A stretch of 64,000 nt of DNA from Candidatus Butyricimonas faecavium (GCA_944321125.1 CALUKD010000006.1:91980-155979), one strand, 5' to 3'; shown: positions 27,301 through 35,162, counted from the first letter of the stretch. The notes: generated by a model from the sequence alone, not told the origin. Translations and numbers: made by a program.

Positions 27301-28827
27301 GGTGATCCTATCGTGAACCCGAATACTTTGCCGACGGGTCGTAATCTTTTTGCTATAAACGCGGAGGAAACACCTACGGAATCAGCTTGGGAAAAAGGGA
27401 TGCAGTTGGCAAAAAGCACAATCGAAATGTACCGGAAACGGCATAACGGGGAGTTCCCGAAAAAGGTTAGTTATACGCTTTGGTCCGGAGAGTTTATTGA
27501 AACGGGTGGAGCCACGATTGCTCAAGTGTTATATATGCTTGGTGTGGAACCTGTGCGGGATGCTTTCGGACGGGTGAGTGATTTGAAACTAATCCCGTCG
27601 GCTGATTTGGGACGTCCGCGAATTGACGTGGTTGTGCAGACTTCCGGACAGCTACGGGATATTGCCGCCTCCCGTCTGTTCTTGGTGAACCGGGCCGTGG
27701 AGATGGCTGCTGCGGCCAAAAATGATCAATATGAAAATCAGGTCGCCGCCGGGGTATTGGAAGCGGAAAAGACTCTGATTGATAAAGGCATCTCTCCGAA
27801 AGATGCCCGTGAAATTTCAACTTTCCGGGTCTTCGGAGGTGTGAATGGAGGCTACGGAACCGGAATACAGGGGATGGTAGATGCCGGAGACCGTTGGGAA
27901 GATGAGTCGGAAATAGCAGCTACTTACTTGAATAACATGGGTGCTTATTATGGTAGCGAGAAAAACTGGGAAAAATTCCAGCAGTTTGCTTTCGAGGCCG
28001 CTTTAACCCGTACGGATGTGGTGATTCAACCTCGGCAGAGTAACACGTGGGGGGCTTTGAGTTTGGATCACGTGTACGAGTTCATGGGAGGCTTGAATCT
28101 GGCAGTTCGTAACGTGACCGGGAAAGATCCGGATGCTTATCTCAGTGACTACCGCAACCGGAATAACAATAAAATGCAGGAAGTAAAAGAGGCAATCGGA
28201 GTGGAGTCGAGAACCACGATTTTCAATCCCTCTTATATTAAAGAGAAGATGAAAGGAGAAGCAACTTCTGCAGCCGGTTTTGCTGAAATTATCCGTAACA
28301 CTTATGGTTGGAACGTGATGAAACCTTCGGTAATCGATAACGAAATGTGGGACGAGATTTATAACGTGTATGTAAAGGATAAATTTAACCTGGGGGTACA
28401 GGATTTCTTCGAGAAACAAAGTCCGGCGGCTTTGCAAGAGATCACGGCCATTATGATGGAAACGGCACGTAAAGGGATGTGGAAAGCAACGGACCAGCAA
28501 TTAGCCGATTTATCGAATTTGCATACGGATTTGATTCAGAAGTATAAACCGGCCTGTTCCGGGTTTGTATGCGATAATGCCAAATTACGTGATTTTATTG
28601 CGTCTAAAACGACTCCAGATGTCGCAAAACAGTACCAAAATAGTATAAAAAATGTACGTGAAGCGGTGGCAGATCAGTCCAAAGGTGTCGTGATGAAGAA
28701 AGATGAAATTACTTCTGAAACACAGAAACACACGAATCAGGTAAACACACCTCTCATTGTGGGAGGAGTGATTGTCGTGCTGGTTGGTTTGGCAATATTG
28801 ATGAGAAGAAGACGTAAAAATATATAA
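24367..28827 (+). CDS. hmuS: HmuS, CobN/Mg-chelatase-like membrane-anchored haem dechelatase
   Basis: 1486 residues. An N-terminal membrane helix (residues about 4-25) and a C-terminal one (about 1460-1480, followed by RRRRKNI) place a giant periplasmic CobN/BchH-type domain between two anchors. FQIVHGTDVAPPHSYVAAYL and IHFGTHGSLEFTPKK are CobN hallmarks. Residues about 780-930 form a Met-rich insertion with two copies of a MAxKMGxPKEAxEKxKAxM unit, not part of the CobN core. In the Porphyromonas/Bacteroides hmu operons HmuS is the CobN homologue, and I recall a Bacteroides homologue being reported as a reductive haem dechelatase that releases iron. That role is transferred here by family. 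hmuT follows after two bases. Confidence 0.9.
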   Translation: MRKKWLTLSCLLIVILVGIWVYNTWFGATKIAFVNFQTITMGGIAKANDNSFIKLQEVSVEELDRLSGFDMVFVNGMGLRVVEEQRQQIQNAADKGILVYTTMATNPANNICTIDSVDQVALRGYLGSGGRRNYRNMLNYIRKNMDKKIIAVEEPEAPIERASDVLYHADMDKPGDELDFISVDEYEKYLKSKQLYKEGAKKIVVTGQMADATGLIDTLEQVGYNVYPVLSLRRLLDFVREINPDVIINMAHGRLGDNIVKYLEERNILLFAPLTVNSLVEEWEKDPMGMSGGFMSQSIVTPEIDGAVRTSALFAQYEDKEGLRHSFAVPSRLKTYVENIQKTLALKDKPNSEKRVVIYYYKGPGQSAMSAAGMEVVPSLYNLLKKMKEEGYRVDNLPANSKELEKIIMAEGAVFGTYADGVVDRFLKESHPLLISKEEYESWVKQVLRPEKYAEVVAAFGEFPGEYMSTADGKLGVSRIQFGNVVIMPQPAAGGGDNAFQIVHGTDVAPPHSYVAAYLWMQYGFKADAMIHFGTHGSLEFTPKKQAALCDLDWPDRLVGSVPHFYIYSIGDVGEGMIAKRRGYGVLQSYLTPPFMESNVRGIYRNLTEKIKIYNQKAYPEKGVANSKEVEQASLSVKELAVSLGMHRELGLDSVLNVPYTEEEILKIENFADELAAEKVTGQLYTMGVPYEAARIESSVYSMATDPIAYGLFGLDRLRGKADAEVLKRKTVFTERYLDPAKRLVGRLLDGREKVDDDFICRVAGISKEKLAQAREIDKDRNAPKGMMAMMMAAAAKQPEVTPVKKEEEGHPMSGMMKSIMKRMGEGKTPEERLEMAKKMGAPKEALEKMKAAMERENGEGNLDVKKGKMQENRGTGDMMAMAEKMGMPKEAIEKVKASMGKSKGGNLDMSAMMKAMMGKKAKEYSKEEVSKALAIMEVERTLKNVNNYKRALQESPDCELRSLMNALNGGYTAPSPGGDPIVNPNTLPTGRNLFAINAEETPTESAWEKGMQLAKSTIEMYRKRHNGEFPKKVSYTLWSGEFIETGGATIAQVLYMLGVEPVRDAFGRVSDLKLIPSADLGRPRIDVVVQTSGQLRDIAASRLFLVNRAVEMAAAAKNDQYENQVAAGVLEAEKTLIDKGISPKDAREISTFRVFGGVNGGYGTGIQGMVDAGDRWEDESEIAATYLNNMGAYYGSEKNWEKFQQFAFEAALTRTDVVIQPRQSNTWGALSLDHVYEFMGGLNLAVRNVTGKDPDAYLSDYRNRNNNKMQEVKEAIGVESRTTIFNPSYIKEKMKGEATSAAGFAEIIRNTYGWNVMKPSVIDNEMWDEIYNVYVKDKFNLGVQDFFEKQSPAALQEITAIMMETARKGMWKATDQQLADLSNLHTDLIQKYKPACSGFVCDNAKLRDFIASKTTPDVAKQYQNSIKNVREAVADQSKGVVMKKDEITSETQKHTNQVNTPLIVGGVIVVLVGLAILMRRRRKNI

Positions 28828-28829
28828 TC

Positions 28830-29528
28830 ATGGATACAATTGTTTGGATTCTGATTTTATTGACTGCTTTTAATTTTTTGTTGAAACAGACCTTTTGGAA
28901 ACCGGTAGCGATGGGAATCGCTGCCGGTATAGCCGCAATTTTTGTACTTCTGACGTGGCCTTATGCAATAGAACAGTCGAAGACGCAGATTACGGATTGG
29001 CTGTCGAATAACCAGTTAATGTTGGATACTTCTGTCATTTTGACAATAGAATTGTCCCTGCAAATGGCTTTTTGCCTGTTGTCGGTTCATGTGGTGAATT
29101 TCTCTCCGGTCAAACGACGCATGATGTGGGCGTATCGGGTATTGTACTGGTTCCCCGGAGTCTTAATTTTTCCGGTTCTGTTTTTTGGTCTGACCCAAAC
29201 GATATTTTCTTTTCCGGGAGTGTCGTTTAAGTTGATTGCGTGGGCATTTGCGTTGTTCGTGTTTGTGGTAATTCCTTTGGGACGCTGGTTAATCAGGTGG
29301 TTGTTACCGGAATCCGAGTTGCGTTTGGAACTTTTTTTCCTTACAAATGCTCTGGCTGCTATTTTAGGGATTATTGCCACGGTCAACGGGCGTACAGCCG
29401 TGGACGGGACAACTCAGGTTGATTGGGCTGCCTTGTCCGGATGTATCGGCCTTTTCGTTTTGGGGGCTATTATGGGGTGGATCATTTATGTAATAAAAAG
29501 AAAACTAACTTTTAAATTGAGAAGATAA
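28830..29528 (+). CDS. hmuT: HmuT, polytopic membrane protein of the hmu operon
   Basis: 232 residues with about six membrane helices and short polar loops, and no recognisable catalytic motif. It starts two bases after hmuS and its stop overlaps the hmuU start, so it belongs to the operon. Position and size match the HmuT protein of hmuYRSTUV operons. The function is unknown. With HmuU and HmuV it probably forms a membrane complex that energises or provides electrons to HmuS (inference). Confidence 0.75.
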   Translation: MDTIVWILILLTAFNFLLKQTFWKPVAMGIAAGIAAIFVLLTWPYAIEQSKTQITDWLSNNQLMLDTSVILTIELSLQMAFCLLSVHVVNFSPVKRRMMWAYRVLYWFPGVLIFPVLFFGLTQTIFSFPGVSFKLIAWAFALFVFVVIPLGRWLIRWLLPESELRLELFFLTNALAAILGIIATVNGRTAVDGTTQVDWAALSGCIGLFVLGAIMGWIIYVIKRKLTFKLRR

Positions 29529-30130
29529 TGAATACTATTTCTGATATAATGTTTTGGATTTCAACGGGGTTGTTAGTGCCTGTTATTGTATTGTTGATTT
29601 TGTTGTTTTTTCGTTCCCTTTTACTGGTGGGAAGTTTCTTTGGCCAATATGTTTCTATTCGTAAGACGGATAAACTGATTCGGGAACAAATGGAGACATT
29701 GCACGTGAATAATGTGGATCATTTCGCCGAGAAATTACCGGAAAAGAGTAATTCTCTGGTGGTGATGTTTATGAAACGGATCTTGGCAGAGCAACAGAAT
29801 AAAGCACAAGTTCAACGTTTGCTGGCTAATTTCGAGATTGCGGCGGATAAAGATTTGGCAATATCTAAAACATTGACGAAACTCGGGCCGATTCTTGGTT
29901 TGATGGGAACTTTGATTCCCATGGGACCTGCTTTGGTTGGTTTATCTACAGGAGATATTGCTTCTATGGCCTATAATATGCAGGTCGCTTTTGCCACGAC
30001 GGTGATCGGATTGGTGGCCGGGGCTATTGGTTTTTTGACCCAGCAGGTGAAACAACGTTGGTATTTACAGGATATGACGAATTTGGAATGTCTTGTGGAA
30101 GTGTTGAATGAAAAGAACGAGAAGAAATGA
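29528..30130 (+). CDS. hmuU: HmuU, MotA/TolQ/ExbB proton channel family protein
   Basis: 200 residues. The MotA/TolQ/ExbB signature is clear in the second half: LTKLGPILGLMGTLIPMGPALVGLSTGDI followed by a long helix AFATTVIGLVAGAIGF. Three membrane helices with a cytoplasmic loop between the first and second match ExbB topology. Members form a pentameric scaffold for proton-driven motors around a D-containing partner helix. It overlaps hmuV by four bases; HmuV would be the ExbD-like partner. Confidence 0.88.
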   Translation: MNTISDIMFWISTGLLVPVIVLLILLFFRSLLLVGSFFGQYVSIRKTDKLIREQMETLHVNNVDHFAEKLPEKSNSLVVMFMKRILAEQQNKAQVQRLLANFEIAADKDLAISKTLTKLGPILGLMGTLIPMGPALVGLSTGDIASMAYNMQVAFATTVIGLVAGAIGFLTQQVKQRWYLQDMTNLECLVEVLNEKNEKK

Positions 30131-30450
30131 AACGTAATCTGTTAAAGAAAGAAGAGGATAATGACCCGATTAGTGCGGTGTCGAATCTTTTTGACGTGGC
30201 AATGGTGTTTGCTGTGGCTCTGATGGTTGCATTGGTAACAAGATATAATATGACGGAGATGCTCTCGACAGAGGATTTTACGATGGTGAAAAATCCGGGT
30301 AAAGAAAACATGGAGATTATTACCAAGGAAGGCGAGAAGATCAATCGCTATACTCCATCGGAAAATCAGAATCAGTCGGGAAAACGAGGGAAAAAAGTGG
30401 GGATCGCGTATGAACTTGAAAATGGTGAAATTATTTATGTTCCGGAATAG
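30127..30450 (+). CDS. hmuV: HmuV, DUF2149 protein (ExbD-like partner of HmuU)
   Basis: 107 residues. A short cytoplasmic N-terminus is followed by one membrane helix, SNLFDVAMVFAVALMVALV, and a periplasmic tail. The helix places an Asp (D23) in the same context as the proton-binding Asp of ExbD/TolR (IDVMLVLLIIF type). The gene overlaps hmuU (ATGA). DUF2149 has no assigned activity; the ExbD resemblance is my reading of the helix and of its coupling to an ExbB-like gene. It ends the core operon. Confidence 0.82.
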   Translation: MKRNLLKKEEDNDPISAVSNLFDVAMVFAVALMVALVTRYNMTEMLSTEDFTMVKNPGKENMEIITKEGEKINRYTPSENQNQSGKRGKKVGIAYELENGEIIYVPE

Positions 30451-30500
30451 AAAGAGAGCGTAAAACACTATATTTGTCGTGGAATTAAAAGAAAGGGCCT

Positions 30501-31958
30501 GTGTCCACGACTTTAGTTTTGACGGTATTGTTGGTTTATTTCTTGTTGTTGATACTGGTTGGTTTCATCACGACAAGAAAAGTTACTAACGAATCATTTT
30601 TTACAGGGAACCGGAATTCCCCTTGGTATTTGGTGGCTTTCGGGATGATCGGGACGACGCTTTCCGGGGTGACGTTTATCTCTATCCCCGGGGAAGTCGG
30701 TAATACGCATTGGACCTACCTGACATTGGTCTTCGGTAATTGCGTGGGATACATCGTGATTGCTTTGGTGCTTTTGCCATTGTTCTATAAGCAGAATTTG
30801 GTTTCTATTTATTCGTGGCTGGGGAATCGTTTCGGGGAAAAAGCCCGATTGACGGGTTCTTTCTTTTTTATCGTGTCACAATTGGTAGGGGCTTCTTTCC
30901 GCTTGTTCCTAGTCGTTGGCGTATTGCAACTGGCCTTCTTTGATGCTATAGGTGTGCCTTTCTGGTTGACCGTGTTTATCACGATTGTTTTTGTGTGGAT
31001 TTATACCGTACGGGGAGGGATTAAAACGATCGTTTGGACAGATACGTTACAAACCGTGTTTATTCTGATTTCTGTCGGATTGACGATAGTGGTGGTGAAT
31101 AAGGCTTTGGATTTTAATTTCTCGTCGGCCATTGCAGCCATAAAAGAGAGTCCTCTTTCCCGGGTGTTTGAGTTTGACTGGCGGTCGGGACAAAACACGG
31201 TGAAACAATTTTTGGCAGGGGTGGCAATTACGGTTTGTTTGAACGGTTTGGACCAAAACATGATGCAGAAAAACTTAACGTGTCGTTCACTACGGGATTG
31301 CAAGACAAATATGTTTACGTTTTCTTTCTTGTTCCTGGTGACAAACGTGTTGTTTTTAATGTTGGGGGCTTTGCTTTATTTATACGCGGAAAAAGAGGGC
31401 ATTATCTTACCCGGTAAATCTGATGACGTGTTTCCTTTTCTTTCCTTGAATTATTTCGGTACTGCGGCAGGATTATTTTTCTTACTGGGGATTACCGCGG
31501 CGGCTTATTCCTCCGTTGATTCGTCCTTAACGGCCCTGACAACTTCTTTTTGTATTGATTTTTTGAAAATAGATCCCGGTAATAAAAGTGAAAAGAAAAA
31601 ACGGATAGGGGTACATATTGTTTTCTCTTTATTGATGATTTTCGTGGTTGTACTTTTCCGGGAGTTGAATGATTCAAGTGTGATTTCTTCCCTTTTTAAA
31701 GCGGTGGGTTACACGTATGGACCTCTTCTGGGGCTTTTTGCTTTTGGTTTGACGACAAAATATCGGGTACGTGAGAACTACCTTCCTTTCGTGTGCTTGC
31801 TTTCTCCGGTATTGTCGTACGTGGTGAATTGTTACTCGGAACAACTTCTTTTCGGATATAAATTCGGCTTCGAGATACTCCTCTTTAACGGGTTGCTTTG
31901 TTATCTCGGTTTATTATTGATTCGTGATAAATCATCTGGTCGGATGGTAGGTTGTTGA
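30501..31958 (+). CDS. Sodium:solute symporter (SSS family)
   Basis: 485 residues with about 13 membrane helices. The GTG start at 30501 gives the expected N-terminus (MSTTLVLTVLLVYFLLLILVGFITTRK), followed by the SSS motif ESFFTGNRNSPWYLVAFGMIGTTLSGVTFISIPG. GITAAAYSSVDSSLTALTTSF is the sodium-site segment (TM8). The substrate is unknown. A TATATTTG -7 box at 30469-30476 suggests its own promoter, so it need not belong to the hmu operon, from which it is separated by 50 bases. Confidence 0.9.
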   Translation: MSTTLVLTVLLVYFLLLILVGFITTRKVTNESFFTGNRNSPWYLVAFGMIGTTLSGVTFISIPGEVGNTHWTYLTLVFGNCVGYIVIALVLLPLFYKQNLVSIYSWLGNRFGEKARLTGSFFFIVSQLVGASFRLFLVVGVLQLAFFDAIGVPFWLTVFITIVFVWIYTVRGGIKTIVWTDTLQTVFILISVGLTIVVVNKALDFNFSSAIAAIKESPLSRVFEFDWRSGQNTVKQFLAGVAITVCLNGLDQNMMQKNLTCRSLRDCKTNMFTFSFLFLVTNVLFLMLGALLYLYAEKEGIILPGKSDDVFPFLSLNYFGTAAGLFFLLGITAAAYSSVDSSLTALTTSFCIDFLKIDPGNKSEKKKRIGVHIVFSLLMIFVVVLFRELNDSSVISSLFKAVGYTYGPLLGLFAFGLTTKYRVRENYLPFVCLLSPVLSYVVNCYSEQLLFGYKFGFEILLFNGLLCYLGLLLIRDKSSGRMVGC

Positions 31959-31991
31959 ATTTCGACCGCTTTGAGATATAACGGTCGAAAT
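31959..31991 (+). terminator. Stem-loop after the symporter gene
   Basis: ATTTCGACCG (31959-31968) pairs perfectly with CGGTCGAAAT (31982-31991) right after the stop codon region. There is no T-run, so it may be an mRNA 3' stabiliser or a weak terminator between two convergent genes. Confidence 0.5.
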
Positions 31992-32022
31992 GCTAATATC
32001 ATAAATCGTAAATCACAAATTT

Positions 32023-32742
32023 TTATTGATGTGGTGGTACTTCAATAAGTAATACCCGTGATTTTTCCATTGCTTTGAATTCAACCTCATCGGTATCAAA
32101 TACCCCGACTCCATCACGTTGTTCCAACACTAGGTTTTTTAACATGATACTTCCTTCAATGATAAAAATATATACTCCCAAGCTGTTTTTTGACTTCATC
32201 TTGTAGAGTTGTAAAGAATCTTTATCTAATTCTGCAATGGAGAACCATGCTTGTTGATAAATCCATAGCCCTTTACCGCTACCGGGATAAGGGGATATGA
32301 TCTCGCTAATCTCGTTTCTTCGGATTAAATCGGAAATCATGGCATTCTCGTAACGGGGAGGTACGTTTTGTTTATTAGGGAAGACCCAGATTTGGAGAAA
32401 TTCCGTGGGACGGTCATCATTCCTGTTGTATTCGCTGTGCATAATACCCGTTCCGGCACTCATTACCTGAATTTCTCCTTCTTTGATTATATCTTTATGT
32501 TTGAGACTATCTTGGTGTTCCAGGTCTCCTTTTAACGGTATGGAAATTACCTCCATGTTTTTGTGGGGATGCAGGTCAAATCCTGTGCCTCCTTCTATCC
32601 GATCATCATTGAGCACTCGCAATGCTCCAAAATTAATGCGTTGCGGATTGTAGTAATCGGCAAAACTAAAAGTGTGATGTGTTTTTAACCATCCGTGGTC
32701 GAAAAACCCGCGACTCTCTGCTTTATGTAGTATTGTTTTCAT
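32023..32742 (-). CDS. Pirin family protein
   Basis: 239 residues with a bicupin fold. HPHKNMEVISIPLKGDLEHQDSLKH holds the metal-binding His/Glu cluster, and EIQVMSAGTGIMHSEYN the second conserved cupin motif. FADYYNPQRINFGALRVLNDD at the N-terminus is diagnostic. Bacterial pirins act as iron-dependent quercetinase-like dioxygenases or regulators; the role here is unknown. It is convergent with the symporter gene and forms a single-gene unit. Confidence 0.93.
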   Translation of the reverse strand: MKTILHKAESRGFFDHGWLKTHHTFSFADYYNPQRINFGALRVLNDDRIEGGTGFDLHPHKNMEVISIPLKGDLEHQDSLKHKDIIKEGEIQVMSAGTGIMHSEYNRNDDRPTEFLQIWVFPNKQNVPPRYENAMISDLIRRNEISEIISPYPGSGKGLWIYQQAWFSIAELDKDSLQLYKMKSKNSLGVYIFIIEGSIMLKNLVLEQRDGVGVFDTDEVEFKAMEKSRVLLIEVPPHQ

Positions 32743-33056
32743 AGTTTTTTTATTATAATTATTATATACGAAAAAATGATACTAAAGTTACAAATGGGAA
32801 ATTCCAATTTTTTGTTTACCCCAAAAATGTATTATTCTCTTGAAAAACGAGCCATAAAAGGCTATGAGAACTTATTTACGTTTATAATCTGCGAGATAAT
32901 ATAAAATATATATAAGTTTTGTTTGCTTTTTATTGTGAAAAGAAATATTTTTGTGTGTCTAAAATCGAAGGTTTAATGATATCGTGTTTCTAACGATATG
33001 TTAAGCCGTAGAACAGAAAGTATAAATAAATAACTAATTGAATAATCGGATTTTAA

Positions 33057-33200
33057 ATGAAATATGAATCGGAAGAAAATAAAAAATTAAAATTTATCAA
33101 TAATCCTTCAAATACGGAAAATTTGGTGACAGTGATGTGGGCAAATGAGATTTTTGATCCGGCATATCCGGATACCTATGGGGATCCGGTGATTAAATAA
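33057..33200 (+). CDS. Putative 47-residue peptide upstream of the lysis cassette
   Basis: ATG at 33057 to TAA at 33200 reads a small acidic protein beginning MKYESEENKKLKFINN and ending DTYGDPVIK. There is no signal peptide and no double-glycine leader. It is bracketed by an operator-like dyad (32979-32999) upstream and a strong stem-loop (33241-33281) that could end its transcript. I do not recognise the family. It could be a signal peptide of the adjacent LytTR system, a leftover gene end, or chance. Confidence 0.35.
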   Translation: MKYESEENKKLKFINNPSNTENLVTVMWANEIFDPAYPDTYGDPVIK

Positions 33201-33240
33201 TCTGGTCTCAGGAAGATTGTAAAGATAAAATTATTCTTAA

Positions 33241-33281
33241 AAGGGTATAACGAAAGTGGTTTGCGCTTTGGTTATACCCTT
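33241..33281 (+). terminator. Stem-loop after the 47-residue ORF
   Basis: AAGGGTATAACGAAAG and CTTTGGTTATACCCTT form a 16-bp stem with a single mismatch and a 9-base loop. Only a weak T-rich stretch follows (TGTTGTTTG). It could be a terminator or a regulatory hairpin in the LytTR leader. Confidence 0.5.
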
Positions 33282-33353
33282 GTTGTTTGTAGGCATGTGT
33301 GGAGCATGCCTTTGTCGTTAAAGGTCATCTTGCGAGATATAAAAATAATCGTT

Positions 33354-33746
33354 ATGGAAAAAACAAATGATCAGACGAAATGTCTCATGCGAGACTGTTT
33401 TTTTGTGCGTCAGGGGGAACGTAGGGAGAGATGTTTTTACTCGGAGATATTGTACGTGGAGGCTTCGGGGTGTTATTGTTATATCTATCGGCGGGATAAA
33501 CCCCGGTTGTCGATAGCTCATCCTCTCTTAATGTTGGAACCTTTTCTGCCGGAGGAGATGTTTAAGCGGGTACATCGAAGTTATATTGTGAATCTTTGCG
33601 AGGTGGATGGCTTTATCGGGAAAGCGCTTTGTATCGGGAAGAGTGTGCTTCCGGTTATTCCTCCTTACCGGACAGAGGTATTCGGGTGTTTTGATTTTTG
33701 GGATATCGGGAGGGTGAAAAAGGGGCAAGAGGGTAAGGAAATGTAG
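33354..33746 (+). CDS. Stand-alone LytTR DNA-binding regulator
   Basis: 130 residues from the ATG at 33354 (MEKTNDQTKC); an upstream in-frame ATG at 33261 would be translated from the stem-loop region and is unlikely. Almost the whole protein is one LytTR domain: CFFVRQGERRERCFYSEILYVEASGCYCYIY, then PEEMFKRVHRSYIVNLCEVDGF, then VLPVIPPYRTEVF. There is no receiver domain or sensor, so it is not a classic response regulator. It probably controls the holin-amidase operon 430 bases downstream. Such lone LytTR genes near phage-like modules are known in Bacteroidetes (from memory). Confidence 0.85.
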   Translation: MEKTNDQTKCLMRDCFFVRQGERRERCFYSEILYVEASGCYCYIYRRDKPRLSIAHPLLMLEPFLPEEMFKRVHRSYIVNLCEVDGFIGKALCIGKSVLPVIPPYRTEVFGCFDFWDIGRVKKGQEGKEM

Positions 33747-33774
33747 GGAATTCATTGTTAACTATTCTTGTGGG

Positions 33775-33855
33775 ATGGCCTTATTAGACGGTGCTTTAGA
33801 GTACATAGAATTGTTGAAGGAGTTTAAAAACAAGGAAGCGGGACATTATGGGTAA
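33775..33855 (+). CDS. Possible 26-residue peptide (or gene remnant) after the LytTR gene
   Basis: ATG at 33775 to TAA at 33855 reads MALLDGALEYIELLKEFKNK... It has good codon use and an amphipathic helix but is too short to judge. It may be a truncated gene end. Low confidence. Confidence 0.2.
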   Translation: MALLDGALEYIELLKEFKNKEAGHYG

Positions 33856-34117
33856 GAATAAATAAAGATGTGCAATATTTATGTTATGGACGAAAAAATT
33901 GAATTATTAGGGCGGTATAACTTCTAGGGTTCAGATTCTATAGATTTAGGATACAAACGAAGTACGTACACGGATAACATTGCCGGATATATCGGCAGTA
34001 AACTTATTCGAGTGCTTGTTTCAGGTATTTCATCTCATGGGGGAAGAAGAAGAAAAAGTCCGTTCAGATGTATTTTCCTGTCATTCGGATGATAAATAGG
34101 TGTGTTCGGATATTATG
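33856..34117. other. Region with a broken ORF between LytTR and holin genes
   Basis: An open frame from ATG 33868 (or 33886) reaches a TGA at 34090-34092 but is interrupted by a single TAG at 33925-33927. The part after the stop reads as a basic C-terminus (GGRRRKSPFRC). I cannot name it. It may be a decayed gene or chance. Otherwise the stretch appears non-coding. Confidence 0.3.
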
Positions 34118-34149
34118 ATTGGTAACGGGTGTTCTGGGGTGTACTTTTG
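34118..34149 (+). promoter_or_regulatory. Promoter of the holin-amidase-DUF6266 operon
   Basis: ATTG (34118-34121), exactly 20 bases, then TACTTTTG (34142-34149), a textbook Bacteroidetes promoter 28 bases before the holin ATG. Similar words GGTGTGTTCGG (about 34099) and GGGTGTTCTGG (about 34127) near the -33 box could be regulator sites. Confidence 0.65.
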
Positions 34150-34176
34150 GTATATCAAATTTAAAAACAGAAGATT

Positions 34177-34548
34177 ATGGGTGTATTACAGAACGTGATT
34201 AGGGAGATCGGTGACATCGTGAACCGGTTGTCGGTTTCTTCGAAGGAGAAGCAGAAGATTCAAGAGGAGATTCAATCTTTGGTGTATCGTTACAAAAGTG
34301 AACTGGTACGGGAACAGGCGGCGGCAGTCGGGGAAGAAGCCCGGGGAAATTGGTTGCAGAGGTCTTGGCGGCCGATTGTGATGTTGGCATTCGCACTGGT
34401 TATTTTGTCGGGGATGTTCATGGATTCGACGTTGTTGTCCGATGGTTCCCGTTTGTGGGATTTGCTGGAGATTGGGCTTGGGGGATACGTGATTGGAAGA
34501 AGCGGGGAGAAGGTGACAGAGAGTTTGTTGTCAAGGAAATGGAAGTAA
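34177..34548 (+). CDS. Phage-type holin (3TM holin-like)
   Basis: 123 residues. The N-terminal half is an amphipathic, coiled-coil-like helix (residues 1-55). SWRPIVMLAFALVILSGMFM (about 63-82) is the first membrane helix and carries the SWRP motif of the Phage_holin_3TM group. A second helix (LLEIGLGGYVIGRSG, about 97-111) is followed by a basic tail SLLSRKWK. Holins form membrane lesions that let endolysins reach the wall. The downstream amidase starts 10 bases before this stop, so the two are translationally coupled as in phage lysis cassettes. No phage structural gene is nearby. Confidence 0.82.
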   Translation: MGVLQNVIREIGDIVNRLSVSSKEKQKIQEEIQSLVYRYKSELVREQAAAVGEEARGNWLQRSWRPIVMLAFALVILSGMFMDSTLLSDGSRLWDLLEIGLGGYVIGRSGEKVTESLLSRKWK

Positions 34549-35144
34549 AATGTCAGGCTATGGAGATTATTGAAAATTTGTTGTTCGGGGAGAACGTGAA
34601 GTATTTACAATGTTCAAAGTGTAAGGTAAGATTACCTCGGGTGGATACTATTGTTTTACACGGTACGGTTGGAGTGGGGGCGATTTCATCGGCACTTTAT
34701 TTGTGCAGGCCGGATACGGGTGTTTCTGCCCACGTGGTGATCGGAAGGGATGCGGAGGTTTTCCAGTTGTTACCTTTTGACGTGAAGGCTTGGCATGCCG
34801 GGAAGAGTTTTCATGCCGGGAGGGTGAACTTGAATGATTGTTCGATCGGGATTGAATTGGATAATGCCGGGGAATTGCAGCGGGTAGGTGATCGGTATTA
34901 TTCGAGTTTCGGACGGGAATATTCTCCCGACCAAGTGTACACGATAGAAGACGGGGGAAGAGCAAGGTACTGGCATTCTTTTACCGAGGGACAGTTTACG
35001 GTTGTGGAGGAGGTTTGTCGATTGTTGAAAGCGTGTTACGGGATCAAATATCTGGTGAGGCATTCGGATATTACTTCTCGAAAGATAGATCCGGGACCGG
35101 CATTCCCTTTTGGTGAGTTGAAGCAGAGATTGAAGTTTTATTAA
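34539..35144 (+). CDS. N-acetylmuramoyl-L-alanine amidase (Amidase_2 endolysin)
   Basis: 201 residues from ATG 34539 (MEVKCQAMEII); longer in-frame starts lie deep inside the holin gene. Amidase_2/PGRP fold: TIVLHGTVG has zinc ligand H41, SAHVVIGRDAEVFQLLP is the typical AmpD-like strand pair, AWHAGKSFHAGR and IGIELDN follow, and VRHSDITSRKIDPGPAFPF has H175 and D184 (DPGP). It cleaves the MurNAc-L-Ala bond of peptidoglycan. There is no signal peptide, so release must depend on the coupled holin. Overlap with the holin gene is 10 bases; 18 bases separate it from the next gene. Confidence 0.88.
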   Translation: MEVKCQAMEIIENLLFGENVKYLQCSKCKVRLPRVDTIVLHGTVGVGAISSALYLCRPDTGVSAHVVIGRDAEVFQLLPFDVKAWHAGKSFHAGRVNLNDCSIGIELDNAGELQRVGDRYYSSFGREYSPDQVYTIEDGGRARYWHSFTEGQFTVVEEVCRLLKACYGIKYLVRHSDITSRKIDPGPAFPFGELKQRLKFY

Positions 35145-35162
35145 TTAAGAAAGGAGATAAGT

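Larger units (their letters stand above)
32743..33353. other. Long AT-rich intergenic region upstream of the LytTR gene
   Basis: Apart from the 47-codon ORF at 33057-33200 there is no gene in these roughly 610 bases. It holds an operator-like dyad (ATATCGT 32979-32985 / ACGATAT 32993-32999) and a 16-bp stem with one mismatch (33241-33256 / 33266-33281). A second hairpin, GGCATG-tgtggag-CATGCC (about 33293-33311), lies before the LytTR start. Confidence 0.6.

Noticed and set aside
33261..33353. Extended LytTR N-terminus from 33261
   Set aside because: It is translated from a strong stem-loop and has no LytTR similarity; the ATG at 33354 begins the conserved part.
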